From Streptoalloteichus hindustanus (GTDB taxonomy: Bacteria > Actinomycetota > Actinomycetes > Mycobacteriales > Pseudonocardiaceae), in contig NZ_FQVN01000005.1 of NCBI RefSeq assembly GCF_900129375.1, positions 62,001 through 126,000 on the forward strand: a stretch of DNA of 64,000 nucleotides. Direction: 5' to 3'. The notes below the pieces were generated by a model. It was not told the DNA's origin. It was given only the letters and a program-made list of their open reading frames with translations, and made no database searches. Positions 35,304 through 44,342 of the stretch are shown here, in pieces; position 1 is the first letter of the stretch; every line of letters begins with the position of its first letter. Position numbers and translations under genes: made by a program.

Positions 35304-38300
35304 CGGTACAGGTGGAGGACAGGGAGCAGACGGCTCTCGACATCGCGGTCGTCGGTATGAGCTGCCGGTTTCCCGGCGCACCCACCCTCGACGCCTACTG
35401 GCGGCTCATCGCGGAGGGCAGGGAGGCCATCCGCCGGCTCAGCCGGGAGGAGATGCGGGCCGCCGGCGCCGACGACGACCGGCTCGACCACCCCGACCTC
35501 GTCCCGGCCGCCGGGATCGTCCCCGACGGGGAGGACTTCGACGCCGCGTTCTTCGGCTACTCCGCGCGCGAGGCCGCCCTCGTCGACCCGCAGCAGCGGA
35601 TGTTCCTGCAGGCCGCGTGGCACGCCGTGGAGGACGCCGGCCACGCACCCGACCGGTTCCCCGGCCGGGTCGGCGTCTACGCGGGGCAGACGGTCGGCAC
35701 CTACCACCCGGTCGACCCTGGGTCCTTCCTCGGCACCTCCAGCGACCTGCTGATGGCCGCCAACGACAAGGACTTCCTGCCGACCAGGGTGTCCTACAAG
35801 CTCGGCCTGACCGGCCCCAGCATCGCCGTGCAGACCGCGTGCTCCACCTCGCTGGTCGCCGTCCACCTGGCCTGCCAGGGACTGCTCACCTTCGACTGCG
35901 ACATGGCGCTGGCCGGCGGCGTGTCCTGGACCCCGTTGCGGCGCATGGGATACCTGCGGCAGGACAACGGGATCTGGTCCGCCGACGGGCACGTGCGGCC
36001 CTTCCACGAGGCCGGGTCCGGGTTCGTGCCCGCCGACGGCCTCGGCGTCGTGGTGCTGCGCCGCCTGGCCGACGCCCTGGCCGACGGCGACCGCGTCTAC
36101 GCCGTCGTGCGGGGCGGCGCGGTCACCAACGACGGTGCGGCCAAGCTCAGCTACGTCGCCCCCGGCGTGCGCGGGCAGGCCGCGGCGGTCCGCGACGCGC
36201 TCACCGCGGCCCACGTCGCCCCGGACACCATCGGCTACGTCGAGGCGCACGGCACCGCCACCGCCGTCGGCGACGTCGTGGAGGTCGCCGCGCTCACCGA
36301 GGCGTACCGGGCGGCGGGCTCGACCCGGGTGAACTTCTGCGGCCTCGGCTCGGTCAAGGCCAACATCGGGCACACCGACGCCGCCGCCGGGGTCGCCGGC
36401 TTCATCAAGGCGGTGCTGATGCTGCACCACGGGTTCCTGCCGCCCAGCCCGCACGCCCACCGCCCGCACCCGGAGATCGACTTCGCGGCCAGCCCGTTCC
36501 GCCCCGACGTCGAGGGCGGCCCCTGGCCGCGGCCGGAGCACCCGCGCCGCGCCGCGGTGAGCGCGTTCGGCATCGGCGGCACCAACGCGCACGTCATCCT
36601 GGAGGAGGCCGCGCCGCGCCCGCCGTCGGGGCCGAGCCGGCCGTGGCAGCTCGTGACCCTGTCCGCGCGCGACACCGCCTCGCTCCAGGCCGACGCCGAG
36701 GAGTGCGCGCGGTTCCTGGACGCCAACCCGCGCGCCGACCTCGCCGACGTCGCCTACACCCTGGCCGTGGGCCGGCGGCAGTTCGGCCGTCGCCTGGCCG
36801 GGGTGTTCCCGGACCGCGAGGCGGCGGCGCGCTCCCTGTGCGCGCCGTCGGTGGACGACGCGCGGCTCGTGGTCGGCGACGCCCGACCGCCCGACGACGT
36901 CGTCTTCATGTTCCCCGGGGGCGGCGCCCAGTACCGGGACATGGGGCGGGGGCTGTACGAGCACTACCCGGTCTACCGGGCGGCCGTCGACGAGTGCGTG
37001 GGCCTCCTGGCCGATCCGGTGCTGGCCGACCGCGTCCGCGCCGCGCTGTTCTACGACGACGGGCACGCGGCCGACCCGGGCGCGGCGGCGATCGAGGACC
37101 CGACCAGCGCCCTGCCCGCGCTCTTCGTCACCGAGGTCGCGCTCGGCCGGTTGCTGCTCTCGCTGGGCCTGCGGCCCACGGTGTTCCTGGGCCACAGCCT
37201 CGGCGAGTACGCCGCGGCCTGCTTCGCCGGCGTGTTCACCCTGCCCGACGCGTTGGCCGTCGTGGTCGAGCGGGGCCGCATCCTCGCCGCGCTCACCGAC
37301 GGCGCGATGCTCAGCGTGGCCGCCGCCGAGGACGAGATCCGCCCGTTCCTGACCGGAACGCTGTCCCTGTGCGCGGTCAACGCGCCGGCGCTGTGCGTGG
37401 TCGCCGGCCCGGTGGACCAGATCCGCACGCTGCGGCGTCAGCTCACCGCCCAGGGCGTGTCCTGCCACCCGCTCCCGCTCACCACCGCCGCCCACTCCGA
37501 GCTGGTGGAGTCCGGCCTGCCCGAGTTCCGCCGCTTCCTGCGCGAAATCCCCCTGCACCCGCCGACCGCGCCGCTGGTGTCCAATGTGTACGGTGGGGTG
37601 GTCGGCGACGAGGTGACCGACCCCGAGTACTGGGTGACCCACCTGCGGACCACCGTCCGGTTCGCCGACGGGCTGGAGCACGTCCTGAGCAGGGGACGGC
37701 CGGCGCTGGTGGAGGTCGGCCCCGGCACGACGCTGGCCACCCTCGCCCGGTCCACCCTCGGCCCGGTGCAGGACGTGCCGGTCGTGAGCGTGACCCGGCA
37801 CCCCCAGGAGCACCGCGACGACGTGGAGGCGCTGCTCGACGCGGTCGGCCGGTTGTGGGTGTCCGGCGTGGACGTCGACATCTCGGCCCTGCACCGGGAC
37901 GAGCGGCGGGCCAGGGTGCCGTCGGTGCGGTACTCCTTCGCGGCGACCCCGTGCCGGCCCGACCCGAGGGAGATCGCCGCGCGCCGGCGGTGGTCGCCGA
38001 GGCCGCCCCGCCGCCCTGCGGACCTCCTGTACACAGTGGACTGGCGGCGGTCGGTCGACGTCACCCGACCCGACATCGGCGCGGTGGTCGACGGGTGGCG
38101 GTGGCTGGTGTTCTCGGACCGCTCGCCCCTCGCCGACCGGGTGGTGGACGTCCTGCGCCGCCACGGAACCGCGCCGGTGGTGGTGACGCCCGGCGTGGAC
38201 TTCCACCAGGCCGACCCGTTCCACTTCGTCCTCGCTCCGGAGAGCCGGGAGCACTACGCCCTGCTGTTGTCGTTGGCCGGAGACTCCGGGCGGCCGCTGC

Positions 38301-39901
38301 GGATCGTCGACTTCTGGTGCCACCCCGAGTACGCGGAGTTCGGGCCGGACCTGGCGAGCCTGATCGGCGTCGCGCACGGCGTGGCCGGCGGGACCGCGCC
38401 GGTCGAGACCTGCGTGGTGACCTACGGGGCGTTGTCGGTCACCGGCTGGGAGCGGCTGATCCCGCGCTCGGCCTGCGCGGTGGGCGCCAGCCGCGTCCTG
38501 CCCCGCGAGCTGGCCACCCTGTCGGTCACCGTCCTGGACCTCGACCCGACCGAGACCCGCGCCGCCGACCACGAGCGGCTCGCCCGCGACGTGCTGGGCG
38601 AGTTCGCCCGCCCGCGCGAGGAAGACCTGGTCGCCCTGCGCGCCGGCCGGCGGTGGGTGCGGCAGTTCCAGTCGCTGGCGTCGACCGAGCTGCCCCCGGC
38701 GCCGTTGCGGCGCGGCGGCGTCTACGTCGTCACCGGCGGCCTCGGCGGGGTGGGCCTCCGGCTGGCCGAGCACCTGGCCACCACCCACGACGCGCGGATC
38801 GTCCTCATTGGACGGTGCGCGGACGACCTCGTGGCCGACTCCGCCCCGAGCGCGACCCTGCACCGGCTGCGCGCCCTCGGCGCCGACGTGACGGCACACG
38901 CCGCGGACGTCGCCGACCGCACCCGGATCAAGGAGATCCTCAGCGAGACCCTGGACCACCACGGCGAGATCCACGGCGTCGTGCACGCCGCCGGCGTGGT
39001 CGGCAGCGGCATGGCCGAGTACCTCGGGCACGACGAGGTGGCGGACGCGGTGCGCGCCAAGGTCGACGGGGCGGCCGTGCTCCTGGACGCGGTGCGCGCG
39101 GTCGGCGCGCGCCCCGACTTCGTCGTGTTCTTCTCGTCGCTGGCCTCGTTCGTCGGCGCCCCCGGGCTGACCTGCTACGGGGCGGCGAACGCCTTCCTCG
39201 ACACGCTCGCCGTCCACGCGTCCCGCGATCTCGGCGTCCCCACGCTGTCGATCAACTGGGACCGGTGGCGGGGGACCGGGATGGCGGTCGACGTCGAGCG
39301 GCGCCACCGGGAGGTCCACGGCGCGGACCTGCCGGGCGGGCTGGCCCCGGAGGAGGCGCTGGCCGCCTTCGAGGCCGCGCTGGCCGCCTTGCCGCTGGGT
39401 CAGGTCGCCGTCTCCGCCGTGCCGCCCGACGAGCTGGTCGCGTCCGGTCCGGTCGGCGACGACGAGGCGGCCGCGCCGCTCCACCCGCCCTCGGCCGCCG
39501 CCGTCGCGTCGGCCAACGCCCGCCCGTGCCTGCCCACGTCCTACCTCGCGCCGAGGACCCCGCTGGAGACGGCCCTGGTCGAGCTGTGGGAGCAGGTGCT
39601 GGGCGTGGACGGCATCGGGGTGCACGACAACTTCTTCGCCCTCGGCGGCCACTCCCTGCTCGCGTTGCAGGTCGTGCAGCGCGGCAAGGAGTTGCTGGGG
39701 CTCACGACGTCGGTGCGCGACCTGTTCGCCACGCCCACCGTGGCCACTCTGGCTCAGGCCGTGGAGGGCCCGACGGAGGAGGAGGCCGCGCCCCGGTGGG
39801 AGACCGAGGTCGTCGAGCAGGGCGAGGTCGGCGGGGACCCGTTGTCGCCGCTGGAGGAGTGGTGGCCGGGGGGCGCCGCGGTCCGGGGGGATTCGGCGTG
39901 A
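35300..39901 (+). CDS. Type I PKS module: KS-AT-KR-T
   Basis: The 1533-residue synthase has one module. The ketosynthase carries the triad Cys181 (TACSTS), His317 (EAHGTAT) and His358 (NIGHTD). The acyltransferase has Ser633 in GHSLGEYAA; its specificity position reads AAHS rather than the classical HAFH or YASH, so malonyl is likely but not certain. The ketoreductase has VTGGLGGVGLRLAE and catalytic Ser/Tyr in FFSSLASF and CYGAANAF. The carrier has the sequence DNFFALGGHSLLALQVV (Ser1452), which looks PCP-like. No dehydratase, enoylreductase, methyltransferase or release domain is present. It would extend the NRPS-bound aminoacyl group by two carbons and reduce to a beta-hydroxy-gamma-amino acyl thioester. 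ATG 35300 overlaps the NRPS stop. Confidence 0.92.
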   Translation: MTVQVEDREQTALDIAVVGMSCRFPGAPTLDAYWRLIAEGREAIRRLSREEMRAAGADDDRLDHPDLVPAAGIVPDGEDFDAAFFGYSAREAALVDPQQRMFLQAAWHAVEDAGHAPDRFPGRVGVYAGQTVGTYHPVDPGSFLGTSSDLLMAANDKDFLPTRVSYKLGLTGPSIAVQTACSTSLVAVHLACQGLLTFDCDMALAGGVSWTPLRRMGYLRQDNGIWSADGHVRPFHEAGSGFVPADGLGVVVLRRLADALADGDRVYAVVRGGAVTNDGAAKLSYVAPGVRGQAAAVRDALTAAHVAPDTIGYVEAHGTATAVGDVVEVAALTEAYRAAGSTRVNFCGLGSVKANIGHTDAAAGVAGFIKAVLMLHHGFLPPSPHAHRPHPEIDFAASPFRPDVEGGPWPRPEHPRRAAVSAFGIGGTNAHVILEEAAPRPPSGPSRPWQLVTLSARDTASLQADAEECARFLDANPRADLADVAYTLAVGRRQFGRRLAGVFPDREAAARSLCAPSVDDARLVVGDARPPDDVVFMFPGGGAQYRDMGRGLYEHYPVYRAAVDECVGLLADPVLADRVRAALFYDDGHAADPGAAAIEDPTSALPALFVTEVALGRLLLSLGLRPTVFLGHSLGEYAAACFAGVFTLPDALAVVVERGRILAALTDGAMLSVAAAEDEIRPFLTGTLSLCAVNAPALCVVAGPVDQIRTLRRQLTAQGVSCHPLPLTTAAHSELVESGLPEFRRFLREIPLHPPTAPLVSNVYGGVVGDEVTDPEYWVTHLRTTVRFADGLEHVLSRGRPALVEVGPGTTLATLARSTLGPVQDVPVVSVTRHPQEHRDDVEALLDAVGRLWVSGVDVDISALHRDERRARVPSVRYSFAATPCRPDPREIAARRRWSPRPPRRPADLLYTVDWRRSVDVTRPDIGAVVDGWRWLVFSDRSPLADRVVDVLRRHGTAPVVVTPGVDFHQADPFHFVLAPESREHYALLLSLAGDSGRPLRIVDFWCHPEYAEFGPDLASLIGVAHGVAGGTAPVETCVVTYGALSVTGWERLIPRSACAVGASRVLPRELATLSVTVLDLDPTETRAADHERLARDVLGEFARPREEDLVALRAGRRWVRQFQSLASTELPPAPLRRGGVYVVTGGLGGVGLRLAEHLATTHDARIVLIGRCADDLVADSAPSATLHRLRALGADVTAHAADVADRTRIKEILSETLDHHGEIHGVVHAAGVVGSGMAEYLGHDEVADAVRAKVDGAAVLLDAVRAVGARPDFVVFFSSLASFVGAPGLTCYGAANAFLDTLAVHASRDLGVPTLSINWDRWRGTGMAVDVERRHREVHGADLPGGLAPEEALAAFEAALAALPLGQVAVSAVPPDELVASGPVGDDEAAAPLHPPSAAAVASANARPCLPTSYLAPRTPLETALVELWEQVLGVDGIGVHDNFFALGGHSLLALQVVQRGKELLGLTTSVRDLFATPTVATLAQAVEGPTEEEAAPRWETEVVEQGEVGGDPLSPLEEWWPGGAAVRGDSA

Positions 39902-40038
39902 TCGGGCCGGATCGCGCGTGGGCCCCGCGGGTTCTCGCCGCGCCGGCTGTGTTGGTCGTGCTGGTCGTGTCGGCCAGGACGGCCGAGGCGTTCGTGGGTG
40001 CGTGCTTCCCCGGCGGGAGCCGGTTTCCGAGGTCGTGA
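39898..40038 (+). CDS. Small membrane peptide (46 aa) coupled to the PKS gene
   Basis: GTG 39898 overlaps the PKS stop in a GTGA, and its own TGA (40036-40038) overlaps the GAGGAG ribosome site of the EF-hand gene. The frame encodes 46 residues with a single hydrophobic helix (RVLAAPAVLVVLVVSA) followed by a short segment with one cysteine (FVGACFPGG) and a basic end. I do not recognise a family. The tight coupling on both sides is good evidence that it is translated. Confidence 0.55.
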   Translation: MIGPDRAWAPRVLAAPAVLVVLVVSARTAEAFVGACFPGGSRFPRS

Positions 40039-40050
40039 GGAGTGACCAGT

Positions 40051-40596
40051 ATGACGGCAGAGGAGTTGCGGCGCGGGTACGGCCGCCTGTTCGACCAGAT
40101 CGACACCGACAGCGACGGAGCCATCGTCCGCTCCGACCTTGAGCAGATGGCGAACTCCCTCGCGCACACCTTCGGCCAGACCGCGAGCACGCCGAAGGCC
40201 CGCGACGTGCGCGACCACTACTCGCGGACATGGGAGCTGCTGTGCGAGGACCTCGGCGTCGACGCCGGCGGCGAGATCGCGCGGGAGGAGTTCGGCGAGG
40301 CGATGGCGAACCTGTCGACGCAGGACGGGTTTCTCGCCCACGTCCGGGCCGTCGCCGCCGCCGAGTTCGCCCTCGCCGACCCGGACGACGACGGGGTCCT
40401 GGCCAAGGAGGACTTCGTCCGGCTGATCGAGGCGTTCGGCCCGTCCGGCGAGGACGCCAAGGCGGCGTTCACCCGCCTCGACCGGGACGGCGACGGTCGG
40501 ATCCGGCGCGAGGAGTACGCATCGGCGCGGCAGGAGTACCTCACCAGCGGCGACCCGGACGCGCCGGGGCGCTGGCTGTTCGGCGCTCCCCAGTGA
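40051..40596 (+). CDS. EF-hand calcium-binding protein (calerythrin-like)
   Basis: The 181-residue protein has four EF-hand positions. Canonical loops start at DQIDTDSDGAIVRSDLE (about residue 14), DPDDDGVLAKEDF (about 111) and DRDGDGRIRREEY (about 146). A degenerate second hand lies around DLGVDAGGEIAREEF. Calerythrin-type proteins are bacterial calcium buffers or sensors. ATG 40051 has GAGGAG eight bases upstream, directly after the small membrane peptide. It closes the NRPS-PKS transcript; a strong terminator follows. Confidence 0.88.
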   Translation: MTAEELRRGYGRLFDQIDTDSDGAIVRSDLEQMANSLAHTFGQTASTPKARDVRDHYSRTWELLCEDLGVDAGGEIAREEFGEAMANLSTQDGFLAHVRAVAAAEFALADPDDDGVLAKEDFVRLIEAFGPSGEDAKAAFTRLDRDGDGRIRREEYASARQEYLTSGDPDAPGRWLFGAPQ

Positions 40597-40651
40597 CGAC
40601 CGGGCAGGGGCGGTCGCCGCACCCCGCGGTCGCCGGGAACTGATCAACGCG

Positions 40652-40690
40652 GCGGGCTGGCGGTGGGCAGACCACCGTCAGCCCGCTTTC
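40652..40690 (+). terminator. Terminator of the biosynthetic cluster
   Basis: GCGGGCTGGCGGTGG (40652-40666) pairs with CCACCGTCAGCCCGC (40672-40686) with one mismatch and a short loop, followed by TTTC. Confidence 0.8.
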
Positions 40691-41232
40691 GCGCGTCCGG
40701 GGAAAGACACCGGAATCCGGCCGACATTCGCCGTGACGCCCTGGGCTCCGAGTAATGACGGTGAGGCTCCGGCGTGCCGCCTTCTTCTGCTGCGGCTCAC
40801 TTCGCTTGTCAGCGCCGGAATATCCGAGAGAACAACGCTTTTCCCAGGGCGAAGTGCCGTGGTGGCCGGGAAAACCGAGACGCGCGACGCGTCGTCGATC
40901 AGAGTTCGTCAGGATGGGGAAAGCACAACGCCCCGGGGCGCGGAGCCGGGTGGGAAGACCCGGTCGACCGCGCCCCGAGGCCCGCCCGGTCGCCGTCTCG
41001 TCGAGGAGAGCGGAAAACCGGGCGACAGGTGTGCGGGATTTCCTCGTGTCGCTGGGAGTTGCCGGATGGTGGATCTACCGCCGAGGTGCTGGCGGCAGGG
41101 AGAACGCCGGCACGCGGGTCGGGTCGGCGTCCCGCGGGATCGGGGTCGGGGTTCCCGCGCTGGCGCCGGGATCGCCGCCGTCGCGCGTGCCGGTGGCCGG
41201 ACCGGAGGACGGGGTCGCCGTTCTCCCGGTGG
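40691..41232. other. Non-coding or unrecognised stretch after the cluster
   Basis: Open frames exist on both strands but have no family resemblance and poor codon-position GC bias. The part 40690-40960 is less GC-rich than its neighbours. I see no gene I would support. Confidence 0.4.
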
Positions 41233-42018
41233 TCAGCGGGTTCCGGTGTTGATCACGGGCGGAGCGGTGTTGTTCTCCCGCTGCGCCGCGCCCGGCCCGT
41301 TGAGCGAGCCGAGGTTGGTGTGGGCGAGCGAGCGGGTCACGGCCGTGGCCACGACGCTGTTGCCGCCCAGGCCCCCCTGCCCGCCGACCTCGCCGGCCGG
41401 CCGGCGCTCGTCCTGCCGCTCCCTGCCCTGCGGGTGCCGCACCGGGCCCAGCGAGGTGGGGGAGACCCGGTCCCGGACCAGCGGCGGCTCCTCCGCCCCG
41501 TGCGGGTGCGCCTTGTCCTCGTAGCAGCAGAACTGCAACCGGTCCTCCAGCCGGCTCAGACCGGCGGCGGCCCGGCTGAGCAGGTCGAAGGCCTCCTCGC
41601 GGGCGCGGAGGTTGGCCTCGTCCCATGGGCTGTTCTTGTCGTCGTCCTTGGTGGTGATCTCCAGGAGGTCGGTGACCGCGGCCATGGCCTTGGTCGCCTC
41701 GGTCAGGGAGTGCACCAGGACGTCCCGGAACTTCACCTGCAACTTGCCCTGTATGGCCAGCCGACGCAGGTGCGCGGTCAGCTCGGGCAAGGTGTGCACC
41801 ACCGTCAGGACGCCCTCGTCCCCCTGCTCGTCGAGGTTGGCGACGGGGGAGCACCACAGCCGAAGTGCCTGGAGGAACTGATAGGGGTGATATGCCGAAC
41901 CGGGCTGTCCACCCGGGAGATGTGGAGTCACGATGTTGTCCATCGGCAGCCGAACCGAGTTCGAGCACCCCCTATCCGAGTACCACACTTGTCGTTGTTG
42001 TTGATCGCACAGCGTCAT
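41233..42018 (-). CDS. Hypothetical protein (helical core, proline-rich tail)
   Basis: I do not recognise this protein. From ATG 42018 it has 261 residues; ATG 41943 is an alternative and neither has a clear ribosome site. Residues ~45-180 are predicted mostly helical (YHPYQFLQALRLWCSPVANL, LPELTAHLRRLAIQGKLQVK, VLVHSLTEATKAMAAVTDLL and REEAFDLLSRAAAGLSRLED). A CCYEDKAHPHG segment follows and then a low-complexity Pro/Gly/Arg tail. Codon-position GC bias supports it as coding. It is divergent from another unknown gene at 42277, and the two may work together. Confidence 0.6.
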   Translation of the reverse strand: MTLCDQQQRQVWYSDRGCSNSVRLPMDNIVTPHLPGGQPGSAYHPYQFLQALRLWCSPVANLDEQGDEGVLTVVHTLPELTAHLRRLAIQGKLQVKFRDVLVHSLTEATKAMAAVTDLLEITTKDDDKNSPWDEANLRAREEAFDLLSRAAAGLSRLEDRLQFCCYEDKAHPHGAEEPPLVRDRVSPTSLGPVRHPQGRERQDERRPAGEVGGQGGLGGNSVVATAVTRSLAHTNLGSLNGPGAAQRENNTAPPVINTGTR

Positions 42019-42276
42019 TGCCGGCGGGGTTGGCCGAGCCCGGAAACGATCTTCATCGGGCGGCTCGGCCCGGCGGGGAACGATCACGTGGGACAGATCT
42101 TCCCGACCGGCCCGGGTCCCGGCGCGTGAACCCGCGAGACAGCGGGCGCGGTGGTCGGCGTCCGGCGGTCGGTGGAAAACGTTGCCGCACTTTGCGGTGA
42201 AATGTGCGGGCAGGAATCCCACTCCGGTGTGAGCGGGGGAGAGCCGACGGGGTCGACCTCGGCATGATCGCGGGCC

Positions 42277-42912
42277 ATGGGATCAGCCGTTCCGCCGTGT
42301 CTTCCCGAGCCGCGTTGGTCGAACGAGGGCGTGGAGATGCGTGTCGTGCTGCCGGGGCAGCGCCTGATCAGGGCGTGGTGGCAGGGGAGGTCGTGGCGGC
42401 CGAAGACGTTGCGCGCGGGCAGCGGGTGGGACGTCGCGCTGGAGGACGTCCTGGACCTGCTGTCCAGGATCGAGCAGGGCATCGTCACCGCGACCAGCGT
42501 GCGGGAGCACCTGCTCGCCGCGATCGCCGCGCAGGTGCCCGCCGGCGGGTGCTGCCCCACCTGCGCGCAGTACATCCAGCAGCACCAGGCGGCGCTGGTG
42601 CTCTACGAGCAGCAGTTGGCCCGGTCGACCGACCCGGCCCGGTGGCCCTACGCGATCGAGGACATCACCCTGCACCGGGCCACCTGCCAGCGCCTGCCCC
42701 GGTGGAGCGACGAGGCCGCGTACCCGGGAACCCTCCGCGACTGGGCGCACGGCCTCAACGAGGTCTGGCACTGGGGCCGCGCGTGGCGCGTCACCCGGGA
42801 GCAGGCGCAGCAGTGGTTGGTCGAGCACAGCGGCCCCCGGGGCAGGAAGAACTACCAGCTCTGCGACCACTGCGCCCCGGACCTGCCCAGGGCCCTCCTG
42901 CGCCTGGCGTGA
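42277..42912 (+). CDS. Hypothetical cysteine-motif protein, possible zinc-binding
   Basis: I do not recognise this protein (211 residues from ATG 42277; ATG 42337 is an alternative start). It has helices LEDVLDLLSRIEQGIVTATS and SVREHLLAAIAAQV, then a GGCCPTCAQYIQQHQ motif, an HRATCQRLPRW motif and a C-terminal QLCDHCAPDLP. The C-x2-C pairs plus His/Cys could bind zinc. The aromatic segment VWHWGRAWRVTREQAQQWLV is distinctive. It is transcribed away from the unknown gene at 42018. Two strong hairpins follow it. Confidence 0.62.
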   Translation: MGSAVPPCLPEPRWSNEGVEMRVVLPGQRLIRAWWQGRSWRPKTLRAGSGWDVALEDVLDLLSRIEQGIVTATSVREHLLAAIAAQVPAGGCCPTCAQYIQQHQAALVLYEQQLARSTDPARWPYAIEDITLHRATCQRLPRWSDEAAYPGTLRDWAHGLNEVWHWGRAWRVTREQAQQWLVEHSGPRGRKNYQLCDHCAPDLPRALLRLA

Positions 42913-43234
42913 CCACCGACCGGGCACGTGCCGCCCGTCGTCCGGTGGCCGACGCGAGTTTTCGGCGCTGGCAAGGGATTCCGGAGTAGAGACCGCCGGT
43001 TGACGCCGTGGTGGCCACCCGCCCCGACTCGGGCGGCCACCACGGCCGTGGCGACCGACGATCCCGCTGACGTCCGTCGCCCGGTTCGCGGTCCGGGCGT
43101 CGCTCCCGCGTCGCCCGGACCGCGTGCGGTTCGAGGTGATGACGACCATGCCCCGCCGGGGCAGGCGCCGCAACTTCGAACTGTCGTCCGGATCGGTGGA
43201 CCTGCCAGTCCTCACCGGAGGACAACTCCCTCGG
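42913..43234. other. Spacer with two long hairpins between convergent genes
   Basis: The 322 bases contain no recognisable gene. The first hairpin pairs GCCGTGGTGGCC (43005-43016) with GGCCACCACGGC (43035-43046). The second pairs CGCGGTCCGGGCG (43087-43099) perfectly with CGCCCGGACCGCG (43112-43124). Together they probably terminate transcription from both sides. Confidence 0.6.
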
Positions 43235-43657
43235 TCACCGGGCTCGCGAGTCGTGCGGCCGCCCCGCACCCTCTGTCCACAATGGACACTCTCGGGAGAC
43301 CTCGGCGAGTGTCGCGAGGACCTCGGCGTGCGGCCCGGGCGCGGCGGCCTCACCGGCGATCAGCGCGCCGGGGAGCGGGATGTTGGCGTCGTGGCCGTAC
43401 TCCCAGAAGGCGTCCACGTGCCCGGAGGCCACCTGGGCCACCTGGAGCGAGGTCGGCCCGAGGTCGCGCACCGCGAGCGTGCGCCGCGGCATCGCGGCGG
43501 CCGGCTCGTCGATCGTGTCGAACACGGCGATCACCGAGGAGACGTCACTCGCGGGCACCGGTCCGGCGGGCTGCCACCCCGTGACGTGCTTGCCCACCTC
43601 GCGGGCGCTCTGGATCACCTGCGGCAGGAGGTCGGTGTACTCGTTGCTTCCACCCAT
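43235..43657 (-). pseudogene. Internally deleted inositol monophosphatase-like gene
   Basis: ATG 43657 has a good GAGAGGAG ribosome site and the frame stays open for 140 residues, but only two parts of an IMPase-like protein remain. An N-terminal helix (TDLLPQVIQSAREVGKHVTG...FDTIDEPAAA) is joined directly to a late segment (GPTSLQVAQVASGHVDAFWE then YGHDANIPLPGALIAGEAAA). The central part with the metal-binding DP-DGT motif is absent, as is the C-terminus. Usual length is about 260 residues. It is divergent from a broken Lrp-type regulator. A GTCCACAATGGAC palindrome lies in its 3' part (43275-43287). Confidence 0.7.
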
Positions 43658-43719
43658 GTGAGGGCTCCTCTCGGGTCGGGTTCGCCGGGGCGCCGGCCGC
43701 GCCAGGCGCGGCCGACGCG

Positions 43720-44342
43720 TCGCGGATCGACGGACGCGCCGAGGTCGGGCGGATCGCCGAGGTCCTGGGGGTCTCTCCCCGGACCGTGAGCCGTCGCCTG
43801 GGGTGCCCGGTCGACGCCGGGCTGCTCGCGGTGGTGCGGATGAGCGACGCCAGCGAAATCGTCGGCGCGGTGATCCTGCGCGTGAAAGTGTTGCGCGGCA
43901 AGGCCGACGCCATCGCCGGGTCGTTCGCTGCCCGCCCCGACGTGCTCTCCGCGGACGTCCTGATGGGCGGGGAGGAGCTGAGCGTCGCTCTGATGGCCGG
44001 TCCGGCGAATCGCGACCACCTGCTCTACCGCCAGCTCCCTCGCGGCCGGCGCGGTCGTCTCCACCACCGTCCTCAGTGCCCTGCACGTGTTCGCCGACGC
44101 CGGCGACTGGCGTCCCGACGTGCTCACCCCGGAGGAGGTCGCCGCGCTCACCCCGCCCACCCCCGGCGCCGAGCGACCGGCGACCGACGCGCTGGACCGG
44201 CGCCTGCTGGACCTCCGACCCGCACGCCCTCTACGAGTTCACCACCAAGGTTTTGGCCCCTCTCGGTGTTACCGGGGTGCAGCCCACGATCGTCGGTAGG
44301 ACGATGCGACCGGTCGGCGTGAACATCCCCCTTCTGTCCTGA
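43720..44342 (+). pseudogene. Degraded Lrp/AsnC family regulator
   Basis: The helix-turn-helix remnant AEVGRIAEVLGVSPRTVSRR is followed, after an apparent deletion, by LLAVVRMSDASEIVGAVILR and VLMGGEELSVALMAGPANRD in one frame. ALHVFADAGDWRPDVLTPEE and DALDRRLLDL follow in a second frame from about 44034. ALYEFTTKVLAPLGVTGVQP up to the stop at 44340 is in a third. No start codon precedes the helix-turn-helix in frame. The gene would have encoded an Lrp/AsnC-type sensor next to the IMPase-like gene; both are broken. Confidence 0.72.

Noticed and set aside
34970-40231. A 1753-codon frame antisense to the PKS gene
   Set aside because: It mirrors the PKS codon bias, has no domain resemblance and overlaps well-supported genes completely.
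40733-41524. A 263-codon + strand gene after the biosynthetic cluster
   Set aside because: No family resemblance, Arg/Gly-rich random-like composition, and its second half is antisense to the gene at 41233-42018.
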